NCBI GenBank assembly: GCA_022539475.1
Contig: VCMS01000012.1
Span: 248,001 to 312,000 of the forward strand
DNA length: 64,000 bases
Reading direction: 5' to 3'
From: Gracilaria domingensis
Taxonomy: Eukaryota; Rhodophyta; Florideophyceae; Gracilariales; Gracilariaceae
The notes under the pieces are model-generated. The model did not search any database. It was given only the letters and a program-made list of their open reading frames with translations, and had not been told where the DNA came from. Both the position numbers and the translations under genes were made by a program. Below, piece by piece: positions 9,586 through 20,144 of the stretch (position 1 is the first letter of the stretch; each line of letters begins with the position of its first letter).

Positions 9586-11430
9586 ATGTCTCTGCGCGAC
9601 CTCGCCTCCGGCACCTCCTGTGCCCCTCAAGGTGCGTCTTCCTCGTCCAACCCGCTCGCCGCTCTCACCGATGCCATTCTCCCCAAAACCGCCACTCCCG
9701 CCACGCGCTTTCGCGCCGCCTCCTCGTCGCAATCCACCAGCAGCGGCATAACCCCCGAGGAGCAAGCTCTCATTCAAGGCCGTCTTCCGTCAAATCCACC
9801 CTTGAATCGTTCTGTGCCGCCACTACCATCGCCACAACCACATTTTCCTGCGCCTCCGCTGTTCGACAAACAGCCGTTGACATCCCCTTTTTCCGGCTTT
9901 GCTGCGCCGATCGGGGCACCCGAGGTTGGTGCTGCTACTGATGTATTTGAAGCTGCGTTTAGAAATGCTTCGCTTCCACAGCAAGTGCCGCCTCCCGCGT
10001 ATCGACCATTTTCTCATGTTCGTCATCCACTACCTCACTTGTTCCACAGACCGCCTCCCATACCTCAGTTTTTATTTGCTCCACTGCCCCAGCTGCAGAG
10101 AGGCTCTGCGTCTTCGGATGTCGAGCAGTATCTTAGCAGTCTACCTCAAAGCGACGTAAGTGACGGTTTGGGCAAATTGTCACTTTCTGATGTCTCTTCA
10201 GAAGCTGTCGCGTCTTCGTCAGCGCAGGCCGTGAAACAAGAACAACCTTCTCAGAATACAACAGAAAAGAGTTCCCAACAACGGGCGTTTATAGACACCG
10301 AAAGTTGGGGAGACGAGTTTACATCGTTCGAGAATGAGGATCTCGCAGATTTTGTCGATTCTGCCAATGAGACCACCATTCCGGAACGATTTGCTTTTAG
10401 TGGTGACATCGAAAAGTATTTTGAAAGGTGGATTCGAAGCGATGGCACCGAACGTTATATATTTGAACATCAACAACAAGGCTCTTCAAAGCGATCAGCT
10501 GAGAAGGCCTTGGAGGACGGTATTAGGAATCGTGAGCTTGGTCGTTTGACTTTGGCCATAAAATGCTTCGAAGAAGCGCTTAATTATTCTTTAGAAGATT
10601 GCCTTTCCAAGAAATCGAGAGCCACGGCATGGTACTTGTTAGGCATCTCGCAGGCAGAGACAGATAACGATGTTCGGGCTATACAAGCTTTCCAGGAGGG
10701 TCTTTCTGAATGGAAAGGCGCCTCTGTTGGACAACGAAGGGAAGATAATCCGTACTTATGGCAATCACTTATTGCTCTTTCCGTTAGCTTTACAAATGAG
10801 TTGGATGTGAGCAAGGCTCTGCGACATATGTCTGAATGGTACAATTTGTGGAGCATGCGAGATAACAGTGATGCTGAGAGCGGCGTTGCAGCCTCTGTGC
10901 GACAGGTGGAAGACACAGGTGCTGGCGTGCTCATGGAGCAACTCCGACGTTCTGCTTCCCTTTATCCAAATGACACTGACTTGTTCCTTGTCATGGGCAT
11001 CTTGCATAATCTCCGTGAAGAATTCGATAATGCTGCGATTGCGTTTCGACACGCTATCACTCTTCGATCAGGGGATCCTAGTATTTGGAATAAGCTAGGG
11101 GCCACACTGGCAAATGGCGGAGACAGCGACAACGCTTTGCGGGCGTACAGGAAGGCAGTTGATATAAACCCTTCCTTGATAAGAGCATGGGTTAATGTCG
11201 GAACGGCCTATTCTAATCGTGGTGAGTTTACGAAGGCGGCACGATACTATCTTAAAGCAATATCTATGGCGGAGGAAGAAGATATAACCGAGGTTGGCCA
11301 AGGAAACAACACCATGCTTCACGTATGGGAGTTTCTGAGAACAACATTTACTTCCTTGGGACGGACAGACCTCCAGAGCCTCGTAGATGCTAGAGATCTT
11401 CAGGTGCTTCTTGCTCATTTCAAGCTTTAG
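9586..11430 (+). CDS. PEX5: Peroxisomal targeting signal 1 receptor PEX5
   Basis: Cytosolic shuttle receptor that binds the C-terminal SKL-type signal (PTS1) of matrix proteins and docks at the peroxisome. The ATG at 9586 gives MSLRDLASGTSC...NPLAALTD, the typical PEX5 N terminus. Cys12 occupies the position of the conserved cysteine that is monoubiquitinated for receptor export. The N-terminal half is disordered and Pro/Ser-rich, with a WxxxF docking motif WGDEF at residues 241-245 (binds PEX14/PEX13). The C-terminal half (about 330-610) holds tetratricopeptide repeats; clear units are around DLFLVMGILHNLREEFDNAA, SIWNKLGATLANGGDSDNAL and RAWVNVGTAYSNRGEFTKAA. Length is 614 residues, normal for the family, with no intron. 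It converges on the aspartate kinase gene with a 238-bp gap. Confidence 0.93.
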   Translation: MSLRDLASGTSCAPQGASSSSNPLAALTDAILPKTATPATRFRAASSSQSTSSGITPEEQALIQGRLPSNPPLNRSVPPLPSPQPHFPAPPLFDKQPLTSPFSGFAAPIGAPEVGAATDVFEAAFRNASLPQQVPPPAYRPFSHVRHPLPHLFHRPPPIPQFLFAPLPQLQRGSASSDVEQYLSSLPQSDVSDGLGKLSLSDVSSEAVASSSAQAVKQEQPSQNTTEKSSQQRAFIDTESWGDEFTSFENEDLADFVDSANETTIPERFAFSGDIEKYFERWIRSDGTERYIFEHQQQGSSKRSAEKALEDGIRNRELGRLTLAIKCFEEALNYSLEDCLSKKSRATAWYLLGISQAETDNDVRAIQAFQEGLSEWKGASVGQRREDNPYLWQSLIALSVSFTNELDVSKALRHMSEWYNLWSMRDNSDAESGVAASVRQVEDTGAGVLMEQLRRSASLYPNDTDLFLVMGILHNLREEFDNAAIAFRHAITLRSGDPSIWNKLGATLANGGDSDNALRAYRKAVDINPSLIRAWVNVGTAYSNRGEFTKAARYYLKAISMAEEEDITEVGQGNNTMLHVWEFLRTTFTSLGRTDLQSLVDARDLQVLLAHFKL

Positions 11431-11668
11431 CAACATAAAAAGTGACAAGTACAGTATGTACAGTAAACGACTGTTAATAACCAAATGGTGTTGCTTGACA
11501 TGAATTCTTTTGAGAGCTAAGCGAAGACCTTTCGTGTCCCCATTCCTTTCTGAAATTCGAGGTGCATCTGGTTTCGAATATTGTGTTTCGCTCAAGCTTT
11601 CCCTCTGCAGATTGATAGGAAAGAGATGTGTACGGCTCGAAGGACCACTTAATTCGAATATCGTGTAT

Positions 11669-13228
11669 TCACGAGAAGAACTCATCATGAATAACTTGAA
11701 CCGCAGTGTTCGCATCTTCGGCTTCTACGGTGATGGATATGTTAAACTTGCTTGCACCTTGAGATATCATTAACACAGTAACACCAGCTCCATCTAGTGC
11801 TGAGACAGCACGACCTACAACGCTGCTGCTCCTTGACGAATCAGAGACCAGGGAGATAATAGCCTTGCTCCTCTCCGACAGTGATACCAAGGCATACTCA
11901 CTGAGATCATCCTTCAGCTGTATCAATGTCTCCGCATCACATACGTTATTATCAAGCGTCATCGAGATCGATACCTCCGATGTAGCGATCATATCGACGG
12001 AAACCTTGTGAAAGGCAAAGCACTTGAATACTTCTGCCAAAAATCCTGATGCACCCAGCATGCGCGTACTGACAATGTCAACGATCTGAACGTTTCTCTT
12101 CAGACTAATTGCGGTGACCGGATTTCTTGACTCAAGAGCCCGCTCTCGCAAGATAACAGTTCCAGGGTGGTCTGGATTATAGCTATTCTTAACACGCACA
12201 GGTACATTGTACTTCATGGCGGGTTGCATGGCGATCGGATGCAAAATTTTTGCACCAAAGAAAGCCATCTCGGCAGCTTCTTCGAAAGAGATAGACGGGA
12301 TTGGAAGGGCTTCTGTCACGATGCGAGGATCTGTGGACAAAATTCCATCGACGTCCTTCCATACTTGAACTTCTGATGTACCAAGCGCAGCACCTATTGT
12401 CGACGCAGTAAGATCACTGCCGCCACGGCCTAAAGTAGTAATGTTACCGTTCTGATCCTTTGCAATGAAGCCAGTGACGACGGCGAGGTGATCATCTTTG
12501 ATACAAGTATCAAAGAATCGCTTGATGTTGCCAAACGACTCCTCAAGCAGTTCAGCACGAGTGAAGCTTGAGTTTGTGACAAAACCGGCGTCATAAGCAT
12601 CAACATGCTCGGCGGGTATATTTTCGTTGTGCCGCAAATGTGCTGCAAAAATGCGCACACTCAATCGCTCTCCGAAGCTGACAAGGTAGTCCAATGTACG
12701 GGGGCTGAGTTCCTTAATGAACTTGATACCTACTAGAAGCTCATCCAAGTTGTGCAGCAATGGGTCCACGAGGTCCTCCTTGTTGAGAGAAAGGGTTTCG
12801 CAAGCCTCATAGGCTCGCAGACGAATAGAAGAAGTATCAACGATGCCATGATTAAGGGCCCTTTCACCAGCAGTCAACAGCTCATTTGTGCTAGGTCCCA
12901 TGGCCGACAAAACGATGATGGGCATCTTTTCCGAGCATTCTATCTGCTTCAGAACAAGCTTGGTAACCTCTTTGAGACGATCTGCGTTTGCAAGGCTTGA
13001 GCCACCGAACTTGCATACTATGCGGTCAAGCTTCGTTGGTGCTTGGAGCGGTGGAGGAACAAGAGGCGGAGGAGACGTAGATGTAGCGACGGCTGCTCGG
13101 CGCAGACTGACAGAACGGTGTTTGTTAGGAGCATGTAGACGGGAGCCGTTGCGCCGTGAAAGGAGGTTCTGTGCGCTTGAAGAACGTCGATTCTCGAGCG
13201 GTAGGAATGACACAAATGTAGCTTCCAT
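11669..13228 (-). CDS. Aspartate kinase, monofunctional, probably plastid-targeted
   Basis: Phosphorylates aspartate to 4-phospho-aspartate, the first step towards lysine, threonine, methionine and isoleucine. 519 residues from an ATG at 13228. The amino-acid kinase domain starts at residue 71 with VCKFGGSS (KFGGSS at 73-78) and includes VVLSAMGPSTNELL and TTLGRGGSDLTA. Two ACT domains follow in the C-terminal part (from about VQIVDIVSTRMLGASGFLAEVF onward), the usual site of feedback inhibition by lysine. There is no homoserine dehydrogenase domain. The first 65 residues are rich in Ser, Arg, Ala and Pro with almost no acidic residues, as expected for a plastid transit peptide. Overall arrangement is like plant monofunctional enzymes. 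Confidence 0.92.
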   Translation of the reverse strand: MEATFVSFLPLENRRSSSAQNLLSRRNGSRLHAPNKHRSVSLRRAAVATSTSPPPLVPPPLQAPTKLDRIVCKFGGSSLANADRLKEVTKLVLKQIECSEKMPIIVLSAMGPSTNELLTAGERALNHGIVDTSSIRLRAYEACETLSLNKEDLVDPLLHNLDELLVGIKFIKELSPRTLDYLVSFGERLSVRIFAAHLRHNENIPAEHVDAYDAGFVTNSSFTRAELLEESFGNIKRFFDTCIKDDHLAVVTGFIAKDQNGNITTLGRGGSDLTASTIGAALGTSEVQVWKDVDGILSTDPRIVTEALPIPSISFEEAAEMAFFGAKILHPIAMQPAMKYNVPVRVKNSYNPDHPGTVILRERALESRNPVTAISLKRNVQIVDIVSTRMLGASGFLAEVFKCFAFHKVSVDMIATSEVSISMTLDNNVCDAETLIQLKDDLSEYALVSLSERSKAIISLVSDSSRSSSVVGRAVSALDGAGVTVLMISQGASKFNISITVEAEDANTAVQVIHDEFFS

Positions 13229-13794
13229 ATTGATGTTGGAACGAAAGCGAATGGGAGCAGATGCAAGAAACTCTACCCGGCACCGTCGGATGACAGACTT
13301 GACGTGACACTGGTCCTATTTAACGGACTGAAACCTTTAGGTTTCGATGGCAGTCTGCGGCCGGGGCGATTAGCGAAATTGATGGTGATCTAAACACGTG
13401 ACATTGCCCGTACCCGGAGCACACATGCATCCATGAGATGATCAAACCACTGTTCACGAGGCCTAGCTCAGAACACCGTTTCGGCGAAACGGTGCTCACA
13501 AGTTGTGAGTCACAACAACGTGTTCTCCAGTACACGTACTGTATAATTTGCATCGCTGGCCAGCTACGCATTGTCAGCAAACAACGCAGTCAAATAACAC
13601 CAATAGATCTTCGTTACAAATAGTAGATGATTGCGCAAAGAAAACAGAAAGAGCTTCTTGCCGTTCATAAAGCAGTAACACAGTAAATGAAAAACAGTTT
13701 GTAGACGAGCACATATAATAAAATAAAGCAAATAGCATTTACGTGACAAGAAGACTTTGATATCTCTTACACTCAGATATTGCGCAATTCATTA

Positions 13795-14890
13795 CTAATC
13801 TTTAGGTTCGATGTTTTCCTCATCCGAACTAAACGGTTTGAAATAAACGTCCGTTTTTCGCTGCCTTTTTGCGCGATAATTTTGTTGCAAAAGTCTGCGT
13901 TTTGCTGTAGATTGTTCGCCAAAAGACATCAAACGATTTTTGATTCTATTATAAAATTTCCCAGCAGCGGCTCTAAGCGGATTGTCCATCACATGCGCAT
14001 TTGATAAGGTTGCGCAAAATAAAAATATATAGTCATAAAGTGTTTCATTTCAACGATACTTTAAACTTAAAACAATTTATAGCTGCGTTAAACGCCTAAA
14101 ATAATTTTCTACCAGAACACGATCAAAAGATACCCTCCAATTTTTTTCCTCCTCTTCAAATGTTAAATGTTTACGCTGGGGTTTTTTTGGATATATACCG
14201 CGCACAGCTTCAGCAGCTCTTTGGTGTCTATTTCCTAATGAAACACCCCAAGAATTTTGAAAATTAGACATTAAATCCCTTGTATCAATAACGAAATTTA
14301 CGTCTTCATTTTTTTCGTTCCTTCAATGCCTTTCTTGTGCTCTTCAATTTTTTTTGTAAACTATAACAATGCCTAAGAAAGCAACTGGAGCATGATGCAT
14401 TACAAAAATCGCCACCTATTCAATAGAACAAAACCTGCAAATCTGTAGCCATATAAATTGTGTTTTCTACTGTACTATTTTTTCTTTTTCTCCAGTCTAC
14501 CGGATGGTCGAAAAAAATGTTGAAAAAAAACACCGGTCGCGTAGCAACATGGAAAAGCTTTTGAAAGCCGAGGTTATGCTATAAAATTTGTTTCTTAGTC
14601 CAGAAACCATCATTAAAAGTTACGTATTCATGAAAAATATTCTCTGCGACTGCATTTATAAATTTGATGATAACTTTCTGAAAATGGGATCCGTTGATGT
14701 TGAAAATTTGTCCCAAAACGTCCCACTTTCCACCTTGTTTCAGAATGATCAAGGCCCTAAAAGAGATATTCTTTTCTGAAAAAGTAAAACGTTTTCTACT
14801 TCCCGCGTTCCAATTTTTTTTTCTAAAGACGCTTAACGACATCCCAAATCTTCAAAAATTTCATAGAAAAAAATTTGGTATCAAAAAATA
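13795..14890 (-). pseudogene. Decayed DDE (Harbinger/DDE_Tnp_4-like) transposase
   Basis: Read on the minus strand, three separated frames fit successive parts of one transposase. About 14842-14579 contains GGKWDVLGQIFNINGSHFQK (helix-turn-helix-like N terminus). Then, just past a stop, comes a segment with weak likeness to the central catalytic region. 14271-14077 contains RVSFDRVLVENYFRRL, like the RxxVENxFGRLK motif before the last catalytic Glu. The segment before and within 13992-13795 has NPLRAAAGKFYNRIKNRL, like the conserved C-terminal HPLR...KNRL region. Stops and frameshifts separate the pieces, so it is dead. The whole stretch is much more AT-rich than the flanking genes, consistent with an old insertion. 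I could not identify terminal inverted repeats. Family placement is by motif likeness only. Confidence 0.65.
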
Positions 14891-15317
14891 GTTTGTGAAC
14901 CTTTTTGAAAATAGAACGAATCGTAAATAAGACAGTCGAAATTGTTTTCTTCATCGGAGTCCTTTACAACTTCTTTATTTGATCATTGTTTTAAATTTGT
15001 TTGTCGCTCTAAGCGTTTGGCGACAAGCAAATTGTTACTTTTGGAAGCCTGTTCTGGAGTTATCGGTTGGGTTGAAGGTTAGATTTTGGCGTGAGAATGT
15101 TTTTGAGAAACGAAGAGAATTTTTCTATCTAAGATTTTCTGATATACTGAGACATTTCTTAAAAGATAAAATTTTCTACTAGTTCAATATGTTTATTCAT
15201 TTTTACTTGTTTACAATTATTATGCTACGATTGTCGTCATGTAGTGTTGTCATTATTCTTCACTGTAGTCTGTTTTGTTGTAACGTGGTATATTTTCGTA
15301 TGACACTCTATTTCTAG

Positions 15318-15374
15318 GAAGAAAAGGTATAAATATAAAGGATATTATATCTTTTATTTTTATACCTTTTCTTC
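15318..15374. repeat. Long near-perfect hairpin
   Basis: Arms begin GAAGAAAAGGTATAAA and end TTTATACCTTTTCTTC around an AT-rich centre. About 23 bp pair with one mismatch and one indel. It lies at the right edge of the AT-rich island and could be a foldback element or the terminal repeats of a very small MITE. Confidence 0.7.
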
Positions 15375-16190
15375 ACCTACTACGCAACAAGTAGTTATTT
15401 TCGTCGTATGTCTACTCATTCATTCATTATGCTTTTGACTACCCGGGCAATTGAATCATACGCGATGACGATGAAAGACTACAGACTGCTTGTTGCACCT
15501 GACTAAGCCGACTGATTTGAGGATTGCGTGTAAAGAACGTCACTTATGGTTTCTTGAGTGGCCAACGTGGTACATTTAAAGCACTATGCACTGTTGTGCG
15601 CCTGTGCTGACCATCCAGTGGTTGAATTGAAAGCAAAAGGCCAAGACGACAAGCGTCCATGACGAAAATCTTTGTGGTCCGCAACATCTAAGATACCTCA
15701 CTTTTTTTTGTCGTTGCTCAGGAAGTGTATGTTGAGTATCGCAGATCTGCCAAAGGTCGCCTGAGTACTGACAAATAATTAGAGCCAAAGGTTGCATGCC
15801 TTTCAGGCCATCACTATTAACTACCTACGAGTAAAGGCAAGATCTGCTCTCTTCGAGGAGCAAGAGCCATTGTGCCCATCACCTGTGTTCCCTGTTGAAC
15901 TCATTCCTTTAGTGCTCAACAGTGTAGTTCGGCTACTCAGTAGTGGCCAGTGACTAGTGGCTGCGATGCAGAGGTTTTATAGTTATATGTCATTGGGTCA
16001 TGACCAAATCAACAAGTAGGTGCGTCAGCTCCCCCGATTTCATAAACAGAGAAAGATAGAGAGGGAGAAAAACGAGTCGGAAGAGCATTTTTGCCGAATG
16101 ATGCTTATGATGGGAATTATAGTTTTACGCTGCCCAAAGGTAACCCTTGGTATTCTTACCCCCAATACCTGAGCTGCAAAATTTCAGAAA

Positions 16191-16315
16191 TTGATTAGAC
16201 AAGATCCAAATAGATTGTTGGCCTTTCTATCGACTATCGAGAGAAAATTTTCTGTAGCGAAAGTTTTACTAAAACCTAGGAATTAGAGGTCGTTGTCCGC
16301 ATCAAGAAGAATAAG
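16191..16315 (+). repeat. Dispersed repeat, second family, copy A
   Basis: Aligns by eye with 43571-43697. Shared landmarks in order: TTGAT/CTAGACAA, ATCCA, TAGAT, TTGGCCTTTCT, AAA.TTTTCT, CCTAGGA.TTAGAGG, GTTGTCCG, and a trailing AAGAAG run. Non-coding. Divergence suggests an old insertion. Confidence 0.65.
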
Positions 16316-16992
16316 GTAATTCAAATCGAAGCATTTAGCCTTCTTTGAGAGAGACAATTCTCGAGAGAGGTAATACTCCCTTAGTTTCGGAATGGAGAAC
16401 GAAAGACTACAGTAGACAAGAAGGAGAGGGGCATGGCGAACATGATGTTTTCGTACTCATTCATGCCCGCCGAATCGGATACGGAGAATAGTAGCAAAAA
16501 AGAAATGTCGTTTATTGAAAGAAAGAAAAAGCACTGAAGACAAAAACTCAGTCACCTTAAGAGGTACAGAGCTTGCGGGTTTATTTTGGGGCCTGTTGCT
16601 GAAGTGGAACGTTTATGGTCTATGGCGTCATGCATTCTGCGCGCTGATTGTCTGAGTTCGGCTCTGATTGTTTTTGAGTCTTGTATCTTCTTTCGTGGCA
16701 ATGCACGCTTTTGAGATCTGTCTACTGTTCAAGAGGCTTTTTTTCTGAGCCGTACAGAAGAATGAAGGCGAACATCTCTTTGTTTAGCATAAATGATGTT
16801 GTTCACTTACGAAAGGTTCATATTCATAGATAATGGTGGTTTGCGCTTCTGGGGTGCTCGTTTCTAAGGTAGGAAGAGAGACTGCTGAGGGGACAGTTCG
16901 GTGTGATCAACTTGTATGAATTAAAAACAGAGAGCAACGAGCCATTCTGATTGCAAGGCGAAGGCGAACTGCAACACTAATGGTAAGACGAT

Positions 16993-17072
16993 AAAGTGTT
17001 TGGTTCAACAGGAACGTTCTGTAGCAAGCCGGAATTAGGCTGTTACACCCACAAACAGAGAGAGAGAGAAGA
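16993..17072 (+). repeat. GA-tailed repeat, copy 1
   Basis: Begins AAAGTGTTTGGTTCAACAGG and ends in AACAGAGAGAGAGAGAAG. Aligns with copies at 17121, 18100 and 19616. The shared 3' landmarks are TTAGGCT...ACCC.

The poly-purine end resembles a polypurine tract but no element body is attached. Confidence 0.5.
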
Positions 17073-17120
17073 AGTATTTGGTATGATTGCAGATTGCTAT
17101 CTAGAGGGTACTGGCTTTCT

Positions 17121-17212
17121 TAGTGAGAGAGCGCTACTTCTGCGAGAAACGCTCTATACTACGCTTTAATTAGGCTAGGATACCCATAAACAGAGAGAGA
17201 GATTGCTATCGA
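17121..17212 (+). repeat. GA-tailed repeat, copy 2
   Basis: TAGTGAGAGAGCGCTACTTC ... TTAGGCTAGGATACCC ... CAGAGAGAGAGATT. Same orientation as copy 1, offset by about 130 bp, so the two may form a diverged tandem pair. Confidence 0.5.
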
Positions 17213-18099
17213 GTAGTGCAATTAACAAAATCGTGTTGTCCCCACCGTTGCGACAAATACCAGTCCCAAAAGCTTTCTCCTAGGAGTTAAATAGCGAGGA
17301 TGACAATTCGCATGCGGAGGGAAACCGCCAGAACCTGTTGATCCGCGTATTTCTCGAAGGATGAACTGAGAGTGGATATGCCCATGCGTCGCTTGGCTGC
17401 TGTTTCAATTGTAGACGAGACGAGCAGCTGGAAGGAGGCCGACAACATGAGGCTGGAGAGGATGACCCGCTAATTGAATCTCTTTCTCGCAAACTCTGCA
17501 TATCTGCGAAATTGGAGCCAGTTTAAGTTGTTTTATTGGCCTTGTATTCGTCCCAGTTTGTGGCTATCCTCAACATCCTCGTCAAGCTCACGCGCCGCCT
17601 CCAGTTTCGCGAGAACATGCTTCTGCTGTTGAAATCCAACTCTATGAGTTGGAAGTTTGAAAAGCGTGGGTATGGCAGAACTTCCTTTACATCAAAAGTG
17701 AATTGCCTGCCCAGTGCAAGAGCTAGGACCCAGGACTGAAACTGGATTTTCGTTGATGCAAGAAGCCGTGGTAAATCTTTCTCAGTACAGTTTGCTGCTG
17801 AAGAATAAATGGTTTGCTCACTACGGGTTGTGCACCCCTTCAGTCCAATGCTGCGGTTGCATTTCCTTTATGCCCCATAAACAACACCTCTGTCGTCAAG
17901 AAACACAAGCGTCTTGTTGCAGGTCATTGAAAGCGAGTTGAAATAGTAGCATGGAACAGTTCTCAGCGTTCGGATAGCACACTTTCCGCTGTGCCTATCC
18001 ATCAGAAAAAAAAGATTCAGTCTCGTCGGGAACGCTGCTCTTCACGCTCACACCGGACATGCTAAACTCGGTATATACATGTTGATTTCTTATTAACAA

Positions 18100-18222
18100 G
18101 CGGCCCGAGTGCTGAGTTTTCTGGTGAAAGAGCGCTTATTTCAACTGAACTGCTCTGCAGCATGAAGGTATTAGACTACCGCGCCGCGCCCGTATTAAAG
18201 AGAAAGAGAGAGATTCTGATAG
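18100..18222 (+). repeat. GA-tailed repeat, copy 3 (left of the unknown gene)
   Basis: Contains CCCGAGTGCTGAGTTTTCTG, GTGAAAGAGCGCTTATTTCA, GGTATTAGACTACC, GCGCCCG and AAAGAGAAAGAGAGAGATTC. Aligns well with copy 4 at 19616-19734 over roughly 120 bp. The two direct copies bracket the gene at 18492-19310. Confidence 0.6.
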
Positions 18223-18491
18223 AGAGCGGACAGACAATTAAGCGAAGTCATAAAAGACAGAGACTGGTTAAATGACGGTAGTCGAGAGCGAAAACAGAAG
18301 CATTGGTCCATCACAGCTGGGATACGATACATGTATTAAGAGCACGAGTGTTCTGGATTTGAGAAACTTGCGCTCTTCCGCTACTGACAGCATAAAGAAT
18401 TGATCAACCCCGAAACTGATTAATTGTCGTTACATAAAGGTTTTCTTTCTGGTCGTGACGCATATTGACGCCGAGAAGGCCAAGGAATATG

Positions 18492-19310
18492 TCAGAACCA
18501 GACGATCAATACATATGCCTCTCTGTTAGTTGCTGTTACTACGACCGACTGCACCAACTTAGGGGTGATGATCATCATATCACCGTTTCGCATAAGCCAT
18601 GCATAATCATAAGTGCGCTCGTTATGTAAAGTGATACCCGAGTCTGTGTGGTTTCTCTCTTGAAGGCATATAACTGCAGCACCCCAGAAAGGGTACTTGT
18701 CCTTGTGATGAGAAATATGACCCTTCTCCTTAGGACCAATATGCATGATGGTGATACGTATTGGCTGGTCATTCTCGGTTGTTTTATCAAACCAAGCACC
18801 CAGTGCGACAGATTCTCCGACTGATACTAGCTCACTATCCAGCAGCTCACGGTTTTCGCTTTCAAACTTGTGTACGACATTTTGCAACGACTCGTGCGCT
18901 ATTTCAGCCACTTCTTTAAATCCAGGTAAATAAGGTCTAGAACATATCTTATACCTACCTTCGGAGGCACGACGAAACACGTCCCTGGCCTCCTTCGGTA
19001 TTGTCTGTTCGCCACCTGTGCTAGGCAGAAGAGCATTTGCCTCTCTCAGCAGCAAGTGCTGCAGGTTTCTGTTGAGTACAGCTTTGCATAAGGCCGGAGA
19101 GAAATTGGCGGGATTGAAGCCCAGATAGCGGGAATTATTAATGAATGAAATTGCTTGAGAAGGTGTTCTAGGTGATCCTCGTATAATTTCCGCGATGACA
19201 TTAGGCTGTATTTTCTTGACTCGACATTTCTTTCGCCATCGTTTAACCACTTCATGTCGCAGTCGAATCTTCTGTATGAGTGAAAGTCGCGTGAGCTTCC
19301 CTTTCCCCAT
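18492..19310 (-). CDS. Unknown protein with degenerate DSBH-like C terminus
   Basis: I do not recognise this gene. The frame is open from a GTG at 19373, but the first ATG (19310) gives 272 residues. Residues 1-35 are very basic (MGKGKLTRLSL, then KRWRKKCRVKK), which could bind nucleic acid or act as a nuclear or nucleolar signal. The C-terminal about 100 residues look like the double-stranded beta-helix of 2-oxoglutarate/Fe(II) oxygenases. An HHKD stretch could supply the HxD metal ligands, then come WGAAVICLQ, SGITLHNE, W..MRNGDMMIITPK and a final REAYVLIVWF, where an Arg would bind 2-oxoglutarate. At the place of the distal His the sequence reads KLVQSVV, so a metal ligand may be missing. 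Flanking direct repeats (18100-18222 and 19616-19734) suggest it is cargo of, or belongs to, a mobile element. The oxygenase idea is inference. Confidence 0.55.
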   Translation of the reverse strand: MGKGKLTRLSLIQKIRLRHEVVKRWRKKCRVKKIQPNVIAEIIRGSPRTPSQAISFINNSRYLGFNPANFSPALCKAVLNRNLQHLLLREANALLPSTGGEQTIPKEARDVFRRASEGRYKICSRPYLPGFKEVAEIAHESLQNVVHKFESENRELLDSELVSVGESVALGAWFDKTTENDQPIRITIMHIGPKEKGHISHHKDKYPFWGAAVICLQERNHTDSGITLHNERTYDYAWLMRNGDMMIITPKLVQSVVVTATNREAYVLIVWF

Positions 19311-20144
19311 CGCGGTGCGCGGATAATTTTGTGCCGCAGTGGAGGTTTGGACGTGCGCGTGGTTGCGGAACACGTTTGCGTGCGTTACACAATGTGTATC
19401 TCTGTGGGACGCAACAATTTGACCTTCAAAACAAATGGGTGGAGCAGCAGCTGACGCTTGCGGCTGGGGCGACAGCGCTTTTGCGTCAATTATTGACGCT
19501 GCGCTCTTGGCATTGAAATATCAGGGGTACAAATTTTCTGACAACTGTTTGTAGAATCTGCAGTCTTTTTTCGCTTCGGACCGCGGCTTGCAAAGATACG
19601 CCGAAGACAGAAAGTTGGCCGAGAGTGTGCTCGGTTTTTCAGTGAGAAAGCGTTTCTTTGAACAGAAATACTCCGAGCGAGTAGGAGGTAAGACTACTCC
19701 TTATTGCGCCCGAAGCAGAGGAGAGAGAGAGAAGGGTCTCTTGTAGTCAATGATCGCGGTGAAGTAATTTTCAAGCGTGTAGAAATGGATAAGTTGCGCA
19801 AATTGGTTGAAACCTCTCTTACTCAAGGCGGACAGCAACTCGACCTTGAGCTGACTCAGAACTATGTGTACTCCATGGTCTTGGAGCTGACGAGTAACTT
19901 ACACCTGTGTTTATTGCGTAGAAGATTCTTCTAACGCTTGCCACCCTTGCCAAAGGAAGTAAGCAACGCATGCTTTCCGAGTGTGACATTTTCATCATAT
20001 AGAGCTCCCACTCCGAAATGATACGTCCTATAGGACTTGGATGGTAGTAACAGAAACTCTGTCGGATCTGACTTGATTTTTTCTTATTGGTACGTTTGTT
20101 TTTCTTGTGCAGAGTAAAGTTCAGTTAGACGCAAATGTTTGTAG
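19311..20144. other. Spacer with repeat
   Basis: Holds copy 4 of the GA-tailed repeat. No gene recognised; the frame at 19704-19934 has no visible family features. Confidence 0.55.
19616..19734 (+). repeat. GA-tailed repeat, copy 4 (right of the unknown gene)
   Basis: Contains GGCCGAGAGTGTGCTCGGTT, CAGTGAGAAAGCGTTTCTTT, GGTAAGACTACTCC, GCGCCCG and GAGGAGAGAGAGAGAAG, in the same order as copy 3. Confidence 0.6.

Larger units (their letters stand above)
13229..18491. other. Accessory repeat-rich block
   Basis: No intact gene in 5.3 kb. Contents: an AT-rich island (about 13.6-15.4 kb) with a decayed DDE transposase; a hairpin at 15318-15374; a dispersed repeat at 16191-16315 that recurs between the MAA genes; and several copies of a GA-tailed repeat between about 16.0 and 18.2 kb. 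Short frames at 17280-17941 resemble nothing known to me. Confidence 0.65.

Noticed and set aside
18492..19310. Palythine-forming oxygenase (MysH) of the MAA pathway
   Set aside because: The product has only a degenerate oxygenase-like C terminus, a basic N terminus, and lies 21 kb away in a repeat block; no MysH-like features seen.
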